64,000 nucleotides of DNA from assembly GCA_963920575.1 (NCBI GenBank), contig OY986971.1:20326492-20390491 (forward strand), read 5' to 3'. The position numbers and the translations under genes are program-made. Origin of the DNA: Narthecium ossifragum (taxonomy: Eukaryota; Streptophyta; Magnoliopsida; Dioscoreales; Nartheciaceae). Below the pieces are notes generated by a model. It ran no database searches, was not told the DNA's origin, and saw nothing but the letters and a program-made list of their open reading frames with translations. How positions within the stretch are numbered: position 1 is the stretch's first letter; each line of letters begins with the position of its first letter. Shown one piece after another: positions 23,717 through 34,249 of this stretch.

Positions 23717-24742
23717 ATGGAAAATGAATTATATCAAGACTATTTGAGATCATGTTCTATGAAATCGAGAGATGGAATGTCTCAAACAACTGTTCGTAAG
23801 AAAAGTTTATACGAATTGAGCTTGGAGAATAGAATGAGTCATGTTTCCGTCAATGAGTATCTTCCTAATTATATGATTAACGCATTGAAAACAAAGATTT
23901 CATCCTTTGCACAAAAGGATGATGAGACATTATGTGATGCATGGCAACGATTTAAAGGTTTAATAGTTTCATGCCCTCAGCATGGTTATCCTAATTGGCG
24001 TTTAGTTAGCTATTTTTATTATGGATTAACTGAGGATGAACGTCAAACTCTTGAAACAAGATGCAAGGATGAGTTTTTGTTGATTGATCCTAATGAAACT
24101 ATGAAGCACTTCGATGAGCTTGTGGAGACGACTGATACACAGACGGTTCCTGGGCGTTTGGATGATTATGATGGTCATGCCAATGCCAAATCCTACAAGC
24201 ATCCCAATGTCGCCTTAATGTCCAACAGCTATCTGCAACATAATGAGCCTTTCTACTCTTATCCTAGTGCTTATGATGATTATGTGAATGATACTTATGT
24301 TGCTACTTCCCATGATGTACATGTTGATGAGCCTAACACGTATGATTTATGTGTAGATGACTTTAGTGCTTGTGATGCTTATATCCATGATTTTAAAGCT
24401 TATGGTGCACATGCTCAAGATTGTCATGTTAATGATGCATATGCTCATGATTGTAGTGCTAGTGTGCATGTTCAAAATTCTAGTCCTACTGATGCACAAG
24501 CTATAGATTCTAATGTGTGTGATGCAAATGCACATGACCTTAGCGCTCATACGTATGTTCATGATACTAACATTCACTATGCATATGCTCATGATTCTAA
24601 TGTTAGTAATGCACATGTTCATGCCTCTGATGCTGCTGATACACATGTTTCTTCTCACCTTTCTGTGACAGAAATTTTGGACTTACTTAAGAAGGTTAAA
24701 ACCAAGCCTAATTTTGACTCTTCATTCTGCAGTTACTTATGA
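23717..24742 (+). CDS. gag of element L with a long Asp/His-rich repetitive tail
   Basis: 341 codons from ATG 23717 to TGA 24742, about 230 bp after the PBS. Residues about 55-130 form the Retrotrans_gag core (blocks DDETLCDAWQRFKGLIVSCP and FYYGLTEDERQTLE). From about residue 180 to 315 the protein is an imperfect repeat of short units such as AYIHD, AYAHD, AHVHD and DANAHD. The tail is very rich in Asp, His, Ala and Tyr and almost free of Lys and Arg. It ends with the ordinary-looking ILDLLKKVKTKPNF. No CCHC knuckle is present, which fits some Athila/Tat gags. The frame is open although pol is destroyed. The core is recognised; the role of the tail is unknown. Confidence 0.75.
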   Translation: MENELYQDYLRSCSMKSRDGMSQTTVRKKSLYELSLENRMSHVSVNEYLPNYMINALKTKISSFAQKDDETLCDAWQRFKGLIVSCPQHGYPNWRLVSYFYYGLTEDERQTLETRCKDEFLLIDPNETMKHFDELVETTDTQTVPGRLDDYDGHANAKSYKHPNVALMSNSYLQHNEPFYSYPSAYDDYVNDTYVATSHDVHVDEPNTYDLCVDDFSACDAYIHDFKAYGAHAQDCHVNDAYAHDCSASVHVQNSSPTDAQAIDSNVCDANAHDLSAHTYVHDTNIHYAYAHDSNVSNAHVHASDAADTHVSSHLSVTEILDLLKKVKTKPNFDSSFCSYL

Positions 24743-25785
24743 AGGACGAGGAGAAGGCACGCCAACTATGCGAGGTAATTACATCTTTCAGCGTGCACGA
24801 ATTCGGATGGACACATTACGTGGAAGAAGACGACGTACTCCAGTACGGGCCAATTAGCAGCGAGGAAGATCCGGCCGACTACTAAGACCACCAGGACCAT
24901 GTATTCATTGAACCTCCATCGGCTGAACTTCAAGTCATTGCTTCTAAGCCACGAGGTATATTTCCTATGTTTATTTCATCTCCTTGGATAGTTGGGAAGA
25001 ACATGACCTTGATAGATACTTTTAGACTTCGACGGATTTACTTCAGATTTTGTGATCTTACCATCCTTGACCACGAGGATGATCACAGTATTGATAGGTC
25101 ATTGAATGAGTCACTGACACTTGAGCATAATGATGACACATATTTCTATTTGAGAAATCCAACTATCTTGTTTATTGGAGTTAGAATGCAAACGTTAGCT
25201 CTCCTACTTGTCATATGCCACTTGGATTCACATGGGGCGCGTTTGGCTACCGCGGTATCCGCGGATCCCGCGGTAGCCGAGGGGAGGTATCCGCGGGCGC
25301 GAATACCTCCCGCGGCGTCCCGAAAAAATTTCGGGACGCCGAAATTGGAATCCGCCTCACGGCGGATTCCAATTTTCGGAATCCGACCGGGATCCGCGCT
25401 GATGCCAAACGCGCGGATCCCGGTCGTTGGGATCCGCGGATCCCGGTCGTTGGGATCCGCGGATCCCTAGATCCCGCGGATTCGTGGGATCCAGGGAGCG
25501 CCAAACGCGCCCATGGTGAATTACCCTTGGTGATACTACTAAGGTTAACCTTTCAGGTCATGGCACTTACTGATTTTGCATATCATCGTGCTAGGCCACG
25601 GCCGCCGAGGGCGCGATTAAAAATCATTGTCTTATATATAGTAGTTTAATTTGCTCGATTTGCTTTCTTGTATGCTTGAGAATGCTTGAGTTATTTTTAT
25701 GTTGTGTGCTTGCATGTTTGCTTTTGTTTTTTGTTTGTTTTGCTTTTGTTCTTAGGTGCTCGATCAGTCCCTGCTTTCCTGTGGA
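24743..25785 (+). other. element L: region between gag and RNase H, deleted pol
   Basis: Where protease and RT should lie (about 2 kb in the family) there is about 1 kb without RT motifs. The frame after gag (24740-24880) reads acidic sequence to a stop. 24960-25200 holds an open stretch with no recognised domain. A GC-rich MITE sits at 25234-25512. I see no catalytic motif. Confidence 0.5.
25234..25512. mobile_element. GC-rich MITE related to the one at 15160
   Basis: 279 bp, terminal inverted repeats GGGGCGCGTTTGGC / GCCAAACGCGCCC. The interior is dominated by ggatccgcgg and cccgcgg palindromes, with an inner inverted repeat around 'cccgaaaaaatttcggg' (25319-25335). Flanks are 'cacat' and 'atggt', so no clean TSD is visible. 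Family shared with 15160-15335 by TIR and interior motifs. Confidence 0.65.
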
Positions 25786-27191
25786 GAACATTGTCACTGA
25801 TCACCTATCAAGGTTGATGGTGGAAGTAGCGGAAAATGAGCCATCGATCAGGGATGACTTCCCTGATGAGCAACTCTTTTCAGTTGCACGACTGCCCTGG
25901 TATGCGCATATTGTCAATTATTTGGCGACATGTGAGATCTCGTTCTTTTGGAAGTGCGCAGGATAAGCGTAGATTCTTTGTTGAGGTAAAGAAATTTTAT
26001 TGGGATGATCCTTATCTGTTTAAGTATTGTCCTGACCAGATTATGCGTCGTTGTGTCCCTGATTATGAACTAGAAAGCATCATTATATTCTGTCACTCTC
26101 ATGCATGTGGAGGCCATTTCTTGATGAAAATGACTGCTGCTAAAATTCTTCAATGTGGTTTTTACTGACCTACCATATTTCGTAATGTTACTATTTTCTG
26201 CAAATCCTATGATAGATGCCTAACGTTAGGAGCTTTATCTAGGAGATATATGATGCCTTTGAACCCAATTCAAGCTGTAGAGATTTTTGATTGTTGGGGT
26301 ATAGACTTTATGGAACCCTTTCCTTCTTCTTTTGGCTATTTATATATATTATTGGTTGTGGAATACGTTTCTAAGTGGGTGGAGGCTATTGCATGTAGGA
26401 ATAATGATCATTTCACTGTCATCAAGTTTCTTAAAGAGCATGTTTTGTCTAGATTTGGTACTCCTAGGGTCATTATTAGTGACCAGGGATCCCATTTTTG
26501 TAATCGCTCTTTTGAGACTTTGATGCGCAGGTATGGAGTTACACATAAGATTTCCACTGCTTATCATCCACAGACGAATGCCCAAGCTGAATTAGCCAAT
26601 AGAGAGATAAAGCAAATCCTGGAGAAGACAGTGAGCCCCAACCGAAAGGACTGGTCCTTGAGGCTATCAGATGCGTTGTGGGCATATCGTACTGCCTACA
26701 AGACTACCCTGGGGATGTCGCCATTTCGCCTAGTTTATGGAAAACCATGTCATCTTCCAGTCGAATTAGAACATAAGGCCTATTGGGCTATTAAGTCACT
26801 AAATTTTACTTTGGAAGCTGCAGGTCAGGAATGGACACTCCAGCTGTCTGAGATGGAGGAACTCAGGAATGATGCTTATGAGAGTTCTAGAATCTTCAAG
26901 GCAAAGACAAAGGCCTACCATGACAAGAAGATCCTGCGGAAGACGTTTAAAGTCGGACAGCAAGCTTATCTGTATGACGCACGCCTCCATCTTCATCCTG
27001 GAAAGCTGAGATCACGATGGACAGGCCCCTTCACCGTTAGTAGAATATTTGAGAATGGGGATGCGGAAGTTGAAGACCCAAAGGATGGGAGGCTGTTTAC
27101 GGTTAATGGACAGCGCTTGAAACAGATTATAGAGAAAGCGGACCCTGAGGAGCACACCGTTTCTCTCGTAGACCCTGTCTATGAGGGATGA
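25786..27191 (+). pseudogene. element L RNase H end and integrase (one frameshift, one stop)
   Basis: The first frame (about 25786-25966) gives VTDHLSRL and DDFPDEQLF...WYAHIVNYL, the RNase H end and spacer of the Athila/Tat pol. After a frameshift near 25965, the integrase zinc domain reads HSHACGGHF...[12 protein letters not shown] at 26166-26168 replaces a Trp codon (expected FYWPT). From there 26250-27191 is open: WGIDFMEPF with the first catalytic Asp, [10 protein letters not shown] with the second, [17 protein letters not shown] with the Glu, then the C-terminal DNA-binding part ([13 protein letters not shown]...[11 protein letters not shown]). The DDE triad is complete, so the damage may be fairly recent. 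Integrase would insert the cDNA into host DNA. Confidence 0.85.
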
Positions 27192-28383
27192 TCTTTCTCC
27201 TATCTATCATTTCCCTTTTTAATTAGGTTAGGTTGTTTTAGTTTGTTTGCTTTCCTTCTCATTTGCTTTTGTTTGCTATTTTATGTTTTTAGGATGCTTG
27301 GATGTCCGTCTTCCTTGCTTGTGAAATTCGGCTACAATGGAGAGCCATGTGCAAGATTTCAGATATTCTGTCAGGTGGTCTCGCTCTTATTTCGATTTCT
27401 TATTCTTAGTTATGTCATATATGAAAATTCAGCCAACACCCTTCTGCTTATTTACATGATTAGCACACATTGAGGACAATGTGAATTTCAGGTTGGGGGG
27501 TGTAGGCATTCATGATCTCATGCATGCTACCTTATTGAGTCTAATATGTTACTAGAAATTATACATGAGCTGAAATTTTTATGCTTATTATATATGTTGC
27601 TTTCATATGGATTGGCATATACATTGATTGCATGCGTGATAACCTGAAGGTAGAACATCATGTGATTCACACACGAACACTTTATGTGCAGTGGCGATTA
27701 TACTCACCAGAGGAATGAGCATGCTATTGTTAATCTAGACCATGATTTCAGCATTAGCTAGTGTTGAGTATTGCATGGAGAAAAAAAAAAGAAGAAAAAG
27801 TTCTGGAGCTTGATAAAGCTGTGCCTAAACAACTAGTAGGTGATCTACTGAGTAACCGAGTGTTCTTGCCTCAGGAAGCGGGGAGCTCGAGTAAAAAGGT
27901 AGAGCCACTGAAAGAAAAAAAAAAACTATTAAGTGTTTTGCTAAGTAACCGGGTCTCTGCGCCTCAAGAAGCGGAGAGTGCTCGCGTAAAAATGCAAAAT
28001 GTCTGATAGTTGAAGAGAAAAAAAAAACAAAAAGAGCATGTTGTACTTAAAGTGCGAGGGTTGGATGATTGGTCATGAAGATGGTAGTGTGTTTGGACTA
28101 ATGGTGAGTAGAAGTTGCTTCTGTACGTAACATTTATTTGTCACGTCACATGTGTTCTTCTGGATGGTGATTAGCATGTTTGATGTGTAGAAGTTGATTT
28201 CATATGTTGGTAGTATGTGTATGAGTATAAGAAGTTTTCGTGCTCTGTACTGTGTAAAACACTATTGACTTGATAAGGTAGAATTTTTATCATGCATGTC
28301 TACATCCTTGAACCGTTAGTGTGCTTAATTATATTCTGTACGCTTTGAATTGCTAGAGACTAGCAATAAGCTAGTTGGGGGTG
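27192..28383 (+). other. element L 3' non-coding region with polypurine tracts
   Basis: It holds a purine tract 'caggttggggggtg' (27489-27502) after 'attgaggacaatgtgaattt', as in Athila/Tat elements. Two imperfect copies of 'agtaaccgRgt...gcctcaRgaagcggRgag' (about 27850-27895 and 27945-27985) follow, then poly-A tracts. The priming tract 'ctagttgggggtg' (28371-28383) touches the 3' LTR. Short open frames have no recognised product. Confidence 0.65.
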
Positions 28384-29010
28384 TGATGAGTGCATGAAAG
28401 TGCACTCTGAACAACCTTAAAATCATCTCAATTGCTATATCTTCACCCTTAATCAACTTCTTTAGCACTACTTTTATACTTTTATGTGCCTCACATAGTT
28501 GTTTGGAAAATGTAGGAAATTGGAGCTAAAAAAAGCTGAAAAGAGTATATAGATCAACTTCAAAAATTAAGGGCTCTTTTCTGGACGTTTCCCAAAGGAA
28601 GAAGATGAAGGAATCCCTTAACTGAGTGAAGTGATATAAAAAGGAAGAACCAATCATAGGAAGAGACATTTATATTTTATCAGATTCATAATTCTATATC
28701 TTCCGATATTTGTGATTGGGATGTGAATCCCTTAACTGAGTATTATATGAACCATTGAGAAGAGAAGAACCGAAATCTGAGTGAAGTGATTCCTGAAGCC
28801 TAGCCTCATTCAAATCTTGATTTCTTTCGTTAACTTTATCTTACCATTACATCTTCGATCTATTTCCTTAACTTTTATCGCTCTAGATTGTTTTCACTTC
28901 ATTGTTATTTGTATTTCTGGATCTTTCCTGCTTGTCTCTCTGTGGGATTCGACCTCTCTTATGCTGTACTGCACCGCGACCGCTGTGCGTGACACATTTG
29001 AGTGACATCA
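28384..29010 (+). mobile_element. 3' LTR of element L, internally deleted
   Basis: 627 bp with the same ends as the 5' LTR (TGATGAGTGCATG...GAGTGACATCA). About 1 kb is missing after 'caacttcaaaaattaa' (28569), where it joins 'gggctcttttctggacg'. A second deletion or rearrangement follows near 28610-28640. The palindrome cluster and the TATA box are gone. Confidence 0.8.
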
Positions 29011-29700
29011 GTGTCCCAACCCACGAAAGCCCAACCGGGCCGGGGACGCGAACCGGAACCCAACTAACTGCGAAAAAATATGATGAGGGTTCCCTCTAGT
29101 CTACTAATTTCCCTAAGCATTCACTAAACACCCTCAATTTACAATTCTAGAAATAACAGAAACCTCAAACTTAAAGATTATAAATCCAGAAGTACAAGTC
29201 TACAAAACCTCGAAGAGGGGAAATCATGTACAAACATTTATACACTCCCGTAGAACGCTAACTATACAAAGGTTCTGAAGACAGAAAGATCACAACTCTT
29301 CAAACTCCGGCAGACGCCGCCGCACCGCAAACCAACTGCCTGGTAGGGGTTACCAAAGAAGAGCTAACGTCTGCACCTGCAAAACGCAGCCCGGGTAGGA
29401 ATGAGCAACTAAGCTCAACAGGGAAACTACACTATGACTCATAGAAGGAAGAAGGAAATGCAACTGTGAGGACCTGTCCCTCTACTCCTGGGTCGACTGC
29501 TTGGGTTGGGCCCGTGGCTCGTTGTGGACCGCAAGGGCAACTTGGTAAATTACATCTTGGCGGTTTGTTTCACACCCGCATGGTGTACACACAGCCCCTA
29601 TGTTTGATTTATGTATTTACTAAATCCCTAGGTGGGCTTGGGATCGAAAGATCCAAGCTCGGGCGTGCAGAAGCCTGTTTTTAGGGTAGCTAGCGGCCCG

Positions 29701-29780
29701 TGTGCGATCGGTCGCTCCTAAGAGCGACCGGTCGAACCTGTGTGCGATCGGTGGCTCCTTGGAGCGACCGATCGGACCTG
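29701..29780. repeat. two tandem 40-bp units, each a strong hairpin
   Basis: Units 29701-29740 and 29741-29780 both start tgtgcgatcggt and end ccggtcgaacctg or ccgatcggacctg. Within each, 30 bases fold on themselves (29705-29734 and 29745-29774), with 12 of 13 and 13 of 14 stem positions paired and loops of about 2-4 bases. They lie about 110-180 bp upstream of the TATA box. Confidence 0.85.
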
Positions 29781-29884
29781 TGTCGGTGGTCGGCGCAGCC
29801 GATGTGTCTGGATAAGGATGCGAACCGACTTAACCCATCCCAGTCCTACCGATCGGTTCCTGGACCGATCGATCGGACTCGAGC

Positions 29885-29891
29885 CTATAAG
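29885..29891 (+). promoter_or_regulatory. TATA box of LTR N
   Basis: CTATAAG in 'gagcctataagtcgccc', followed by a pyrimidine-rich leader. The same 'cctataag' context occurs in LTR R at 61377-61384. Confidence 0.65.
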
Positions 29892-32517
29892 TCGCCCAAG
29901 ACTTTCTCTGTTTTTCCCGTTTGTTTCCTTTCTCCTTCCTCCCCTCCGTTCTCCCTCCTCTGGCCATCTTTTTGAGTAGTTAAGGGCTCGTTGGATTCGT
30001 GGCAGCGAGAGGAAGATCCTTGCCTTGGTTTGAAGCCGGTTTGGTGCTCGTACCGCGGGTATTTAGTCGAGGTTTACGTGTCTGGTAGGTTTCTACCTAC
30101 TTTAGTTTGTTTAGGGATTTTCTCTTAATTTAGCCAGTAGATCTAGGTGTTCTTGATGTTGTTGTGTTCCTCTTGATTATCTTAATTACTATTTTGAGTT
30201 TCATAAGATTTGATTGAGATTTTAGTAGGATTTTAGCATGTTTAAACTCGGATTTTTCAGTTTCTCTGTTCTTGAAGAACAGCTGTCGTACAACGTGTTT
30301 TCCAGTCTGTACATGCATGATCTTGAGTTATGATGAACATGAGAGTTGTAGAGCATTGAGTATACTATTAGACGCAACTGGTTGCATAATTTTCGCATTT
30401 TCCTATGAATTGTTATGATTTTCGTACGGATGGGCTGCGTTGCAGCAATTACAGGTAATTAGTGACATTAATGGTTTTGATTAGTGTTCTCCGGGTAATC
30501 GAGCCGTTGGATGTTTCCCGTCTTTGGATATGTTAATCCCAGTAGGTTTTCCTGTGTTTTCCTAAGTTGGATCTTGAATTCGACGCCGTTTGGACGTCGG
30601 ATCGACGAGGTCGCTTAGCCTCTAATTAGAGGATCTTGATGATTTAAATAATATTATATGTTCAAAACATATAATATTATATTATATGGTCATCTGAGTT
30701 TTCAGGGTTGCTTCCCGTTGCAGGGGTCCGTGATTGACGGTCGCGGTACCGTCGTAATGCCGGGACCCGTTGCGGATTGGCTGGCAGCGGTCGGTAGTAT
30801 CGCTGCAGCGATCCAGTTGGATTTGTGTGTTATTTTATCATATTATTGCATGCTTACTTCTGACCTGTGAATGGTCATAGCATGCATTCTGTTTGTGCAT
30901 TAGATGCATAACGATAGGGCGTGGGCGATGGTTGATCGCCGATTCGAGGTTTTCGGGTAGCTCGGATTTAGCTTTAGGACCGTGGCGGGTAGCAGGGTCC
31001 AGTTTGGATTGTATTATTCAGTCGATATCGATGATAGGCTTAGATGACCTGAATACATGTTGATCGATGATTTATAGATCGTGTCGATCTCGAGTCGGAT
31101 TCTGAGGTGTAGCCGGTGACCGGTTATAACTACTCTTGAGTAGAGGGTGTGCCTACTCAGCGGCGCCATTTCCTGCGAGCAGTGCCGTTTTCCTACTTGT
31201 GAGTCAACAGTGTTGGTTTCTTACTTACTGAGCGTGACCCGTCTTGTGACCAGCTCGATTGGAAGATCATGATTGTAGACCTCAGGGACACGCGGTGGGG
31301 TTATGGGACCCCTTTGTACACCCAGACCTTACTTGGGGGCGACACTGTTGTGTTCCCTCCTTTCTGTGTGTCGTAGTGTAGAACCCTACTGAGCTTAGTG
31401 CTCACTCCTATCCGGGCTGCGTTTTGCAGGTGCAGACGTTAGCTCTTCTTCGGTGGCCCCTACCGGACAGGTGTTTGGTGGTGCGGCGACGTCTGGCTGT
31501 GCTTGAGGAGCGGTGATTGTCTACTTAGCTTTTTGTTAGATAGCCTCCTACGGGAGTGTGATGTATATAAATGTAAACCCTTTTGAGGATCTGAATTTAT
31601 ATTATATTATATATTTTGAGGTTGTTGATTATTGTTAAATAATGGTGCTTATGAAATGTTTAAGGAAACTAGTAAGCTAGAGGGAACCCTCGTCAAAATT
31701 CTTCTGCATTTAGTTAGGTTCTGGTTCGCATCGCCCGGCCCGGTTTGGCCTTCGCCAGTCGGGGCACGACAGCAACAGCGCCGCCCTCTAGCGAAGCAGG
31801 AAACCAACACTGTCATATCACAAGCAAGAAACCAACACTGCTACGCGGAAAGACAACACCACTAAGTAAGCACACCCTCTACTCAAGAGACAAGGAAACC
31901 GGACACCGGCTACACCTCAAAACCCCGCTTGAGGACGACACGACCTCTAAATCATCAATCAACAAGTGTTCAAGTCATCTAGGCCTATCATTGAAATCGA
32001 CTGAAGACAACCATTCAAACCTGGACCAAGCTACCTATCCCCGGTCCTAAGGCTAATTTCGAGCTTCAAAGCCTCGGGACGGCGATACCATAGATCACCT
32101 ACGCCCTAACCTTATGCAACTAATGCACAACCATATGCATGCTATGAACACACGTAGGAAAGCAGATAAACATGCAACATATGTGACGATAAATAAACAT
32201 AGTCTGGGCTCGGCACCCTGACGGCCCGGAATGGTGAACAGACAATACAGGCCAAGAGACTGCTGCAGTGGCAACCCCACCAACTGCAACCAGTCCACAA
32301 AAATACAGCATGCTATGGGAAGCAACCCCAAAAAACAAGGCTAAAAGTACAACATGGTTTTTACACATCCCGGGAGTCGTCACTCTCCCGGTTCACCACT
32401 ACCCCTCATTATGGGGCTAACATGCTCAAGATATGTATAAGGTATAAAGCTCTAAAGAAAACCTCACATACAAAGCCCCGTGGGCAAAATCCGACGAAAA
32501 CACCTCCCTGCGACCAA

Positions 32518-32735
32518 AAGGATCGATCCTTTCCTTTCTTCGCAAACAGGGAGTTCCATCCCTGTCAAGCCAAAAAGGATCGATCTTCCCTCCAGGAAGA
32601 TCGATCACTTTCGTGACTAGGGACCCCATCCATGTCACCAAGCAAAAGATCGATCTTCTTCCACCAGAAGAAGATCATGCACGGGCCAGGCATGACTCCC
32701 CAAGAAGGATCGATCCTTCCTCAAAAAGGATCGAT
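32518..32735. repeat. GATCGATC palindrome cluster in LTR M
   Basis: Six sites of AGATCGATCT/GGATCGATCC type in 215 bp. Some are flanked by complementary arms (aaggatcgatccttcctcaaaaaggatcgatcc; 'gatcttcttccaccagaagaagatc' at about 32651-32675). A further pair lies at 33154-33190. Confidence 0.8.
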
Positions 32736-33472
32736 CCCGTTGGGTTCTCCGGCGACCGACCGGCAAGAAATACTATCAAAAAACTCTACCAAACCCCACA
32801 AAACCTTGAAATCTGGTAGTACGAAGGACCACGAGTCCAAAACTGGTACTTGCATTGAAAACAAGCATGCATACAAGCATATCTAAGCAAAAGAATCATA
32901 GTCAAGCTCAAAACTCAAAAAGACATGAAAACAAGTAGGTAGCATCCCTACCTAAATAAAAGCAGCTTCAATCCCAGCTGCCAAGCCAAGGATCGTCCTC
33001 AACATCTTCCAAATCCAGTCGGATCTGAGCTCAAGAACGGCGGATTTCAAACGAGATTAAAGAAGGAGGTCGCGTCCATTTTATAGACGGACGAACCGAC
33101 TTATGAAAGCGAAAGATCCTTCATGACGATCCAGGTTGACTTTCTGGCACTAAAGGATCGATCTTCTTAGCAAGAGAAGATCGATCTTTTTAGTGCAGAA
33201 AGCTAGACTTGGGCTAGAACACAAGCCCAAGCCCGGATCTTTCGATCCCGGGTTCACCTAACTGTTCTAATCAAACATTATCACAAATACGGTCAGTGTG
33301 TGCACACGCGGGCGTGAAACAAATCGACAAAACGCAATTTACCAAATTGCCCTTGCAGCCCAAGAAACAATGTGATCCGCCGGACCACGCGCTCGATTCG
33401 AAACAAGCAACGAGCCACGAGCCCGACCCAGCCGGTCGATCCAGGAATAGAGGGACAGGTCCTCACACTATG

Positions 33473-33996
33473 CCTCATACGGTGCAACGCCAGTGCTGAG
33501 CTATCAGTTATTGAAGTAGGCAAACTCCACTATGAGGATGTGCTCTGACCATATGATGTCTGCATCGAGAACACCTGCTCTGAGCATGTCACCTAGGATC
33601 TAAATCGTCCTCTCTGACCATCTGTCTGTCTGTGAGTGGAGTGCTATGCTGGAAGTCAACAAGATGATCATGGGCTCCTGCGAACTATACTAGAACCCGT
33701 CTATAAACTTAGAGTCATGGCCTGAAGTGATGGAAGCTGGAACACCATGTTATCTAATCAGCTCTCTGACATGCGAACAACATAACTGCTCTTCGGCATC
33801 TATACACCTCTTAGGCAGCGTACATGTTGATTTGGTCAACCGAGCAATAACGACCCAAATGACACGAAATCATCTCTGCATCCTCTATATGCTGGTGATG
33901 AAGCCCATCATGCCACAATATCCACCCTGACACCGAAAAGGGCTGCAACAAGCCCGTTGTCTGTCGATACTTTGCCTCCACCTCCTGGCAGTAATG
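33473..33996 (-). pseudogene. P1 integrase remnant (minus strand)
   Basis: Continuation of P1 after solo LTR M. Read on the minus strand, it has the same order as K 15640-16160: linker ('ccacctcctggca' complement), the VIVDRLTKSA-type block around the first Asp (complement near 33820-33850), HPQTDGQSER-type block (complement near 33620-33650) and LRACVLDA-type block (33565-33600). Multiple stops and indels. Interrupted at 33996 by the hAT element. Confidence 0.65.
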
Positions 33997-34249
33997 TTCT
34001 AAAAAGCACTAGGCGCTAGTCGGGCAGCCAAGGGGGGCTTAGCACCTAGGGGGATTAATCGGGGATTAATCAGGGCCTAGAGATTAGGCGGTTTTTTTTT
34101 TAATAATAAGTAGCATAATAACATCAAGTAGTAGGAAAATAACCAAATTAGTAGGATAATTAGTTCAATGTTCAAAGTTGAAAGTTCAAAACCAAATTAC
34201 ATCAAGTAGTAGCAAAATAACTAGCCAATTACTCATCCTCTTCTTCTCC

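Larger units (their letters stand above)
21834..29010 (+). mobile_element. Athila/Tat-like Ty3/gypsy element L (defective)
   Basis: A two-LTR element of 7.2 kb: 5' LTR 21834-23485, tRNA-Asp-type PBS, gag, large deletion of protease and RT, RNase H end plus integrase, 3' non-coding region with polypurine tracts, 3' LTR 28384-29010. Flanks are GCGTC (21829-21833) and GTGTC (29011-29015), a TSD with one change. It lies 9 bp inside solo LTR M. The LTRs differ strongly in length because the 3' copy has lost about 1 kb. The PBS type, the gag block 'ETLCDAWQRFKGLIVSCPQHG' and the integrase block '[14 protein letters not shown]' are typical of the Athila/Tat branch. Confidence 0.85.
29465..31771 (+). 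mobile_element. solo LTR N, plus strand
   Basis: 2307 bp, TGTGAGGACCTGTCCCTC...AGTCGGGGCACGACA, with perfect TSD GCAAC (29460-29464, 31772-31776), inserted in solo LTR M. Order of parts: two hairpin repeats (29701-29780), TATA box (29885-29891), CT-rich leader, the shared 'gggctcgttggattcgtggc' block (about 29985), possible leader intron 30085-31429 and the conserved '...gtagaaccctactgagcttag' block (31376). No internal sequence, hence a solo LTR. Confidence 0.9.
21825..33467 (-). mobile_element. solo LTR M (minus strand), split by element L and solo LTR N
   Basis: LTR segments are 21825-21833, 29016-29464 and 31777-33467, about 2.15 kb in total. On the minus strand it starts TGTGAGGACCTGTCCC (33467) and ends at TGTCGCGTC's complement (21825). 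The 5-bp TSD CTATG is perfect (21820-21824, 33468-33472), and the flanking P1 sequence joins correctly across it. It carries the shared downstream block (reverse, about 29375-29440), GGATCGATCC/AGATCGATCT palindromes (32518-32735, 33154-33190), and the possible leader-intron pair in reverse ('ggtagggatgctacctac' near 32940; GCAG|GTGCAG near 29385). No internal gypsy sequence belongs to it. Confidence 0.8.

Noticed and set aside
29701..29780. Possible microRNA precursor
   Set aside because: Stems of 13-14 bp are too short for a plant miRNA precursor; treated as LTR regulatory repeats.
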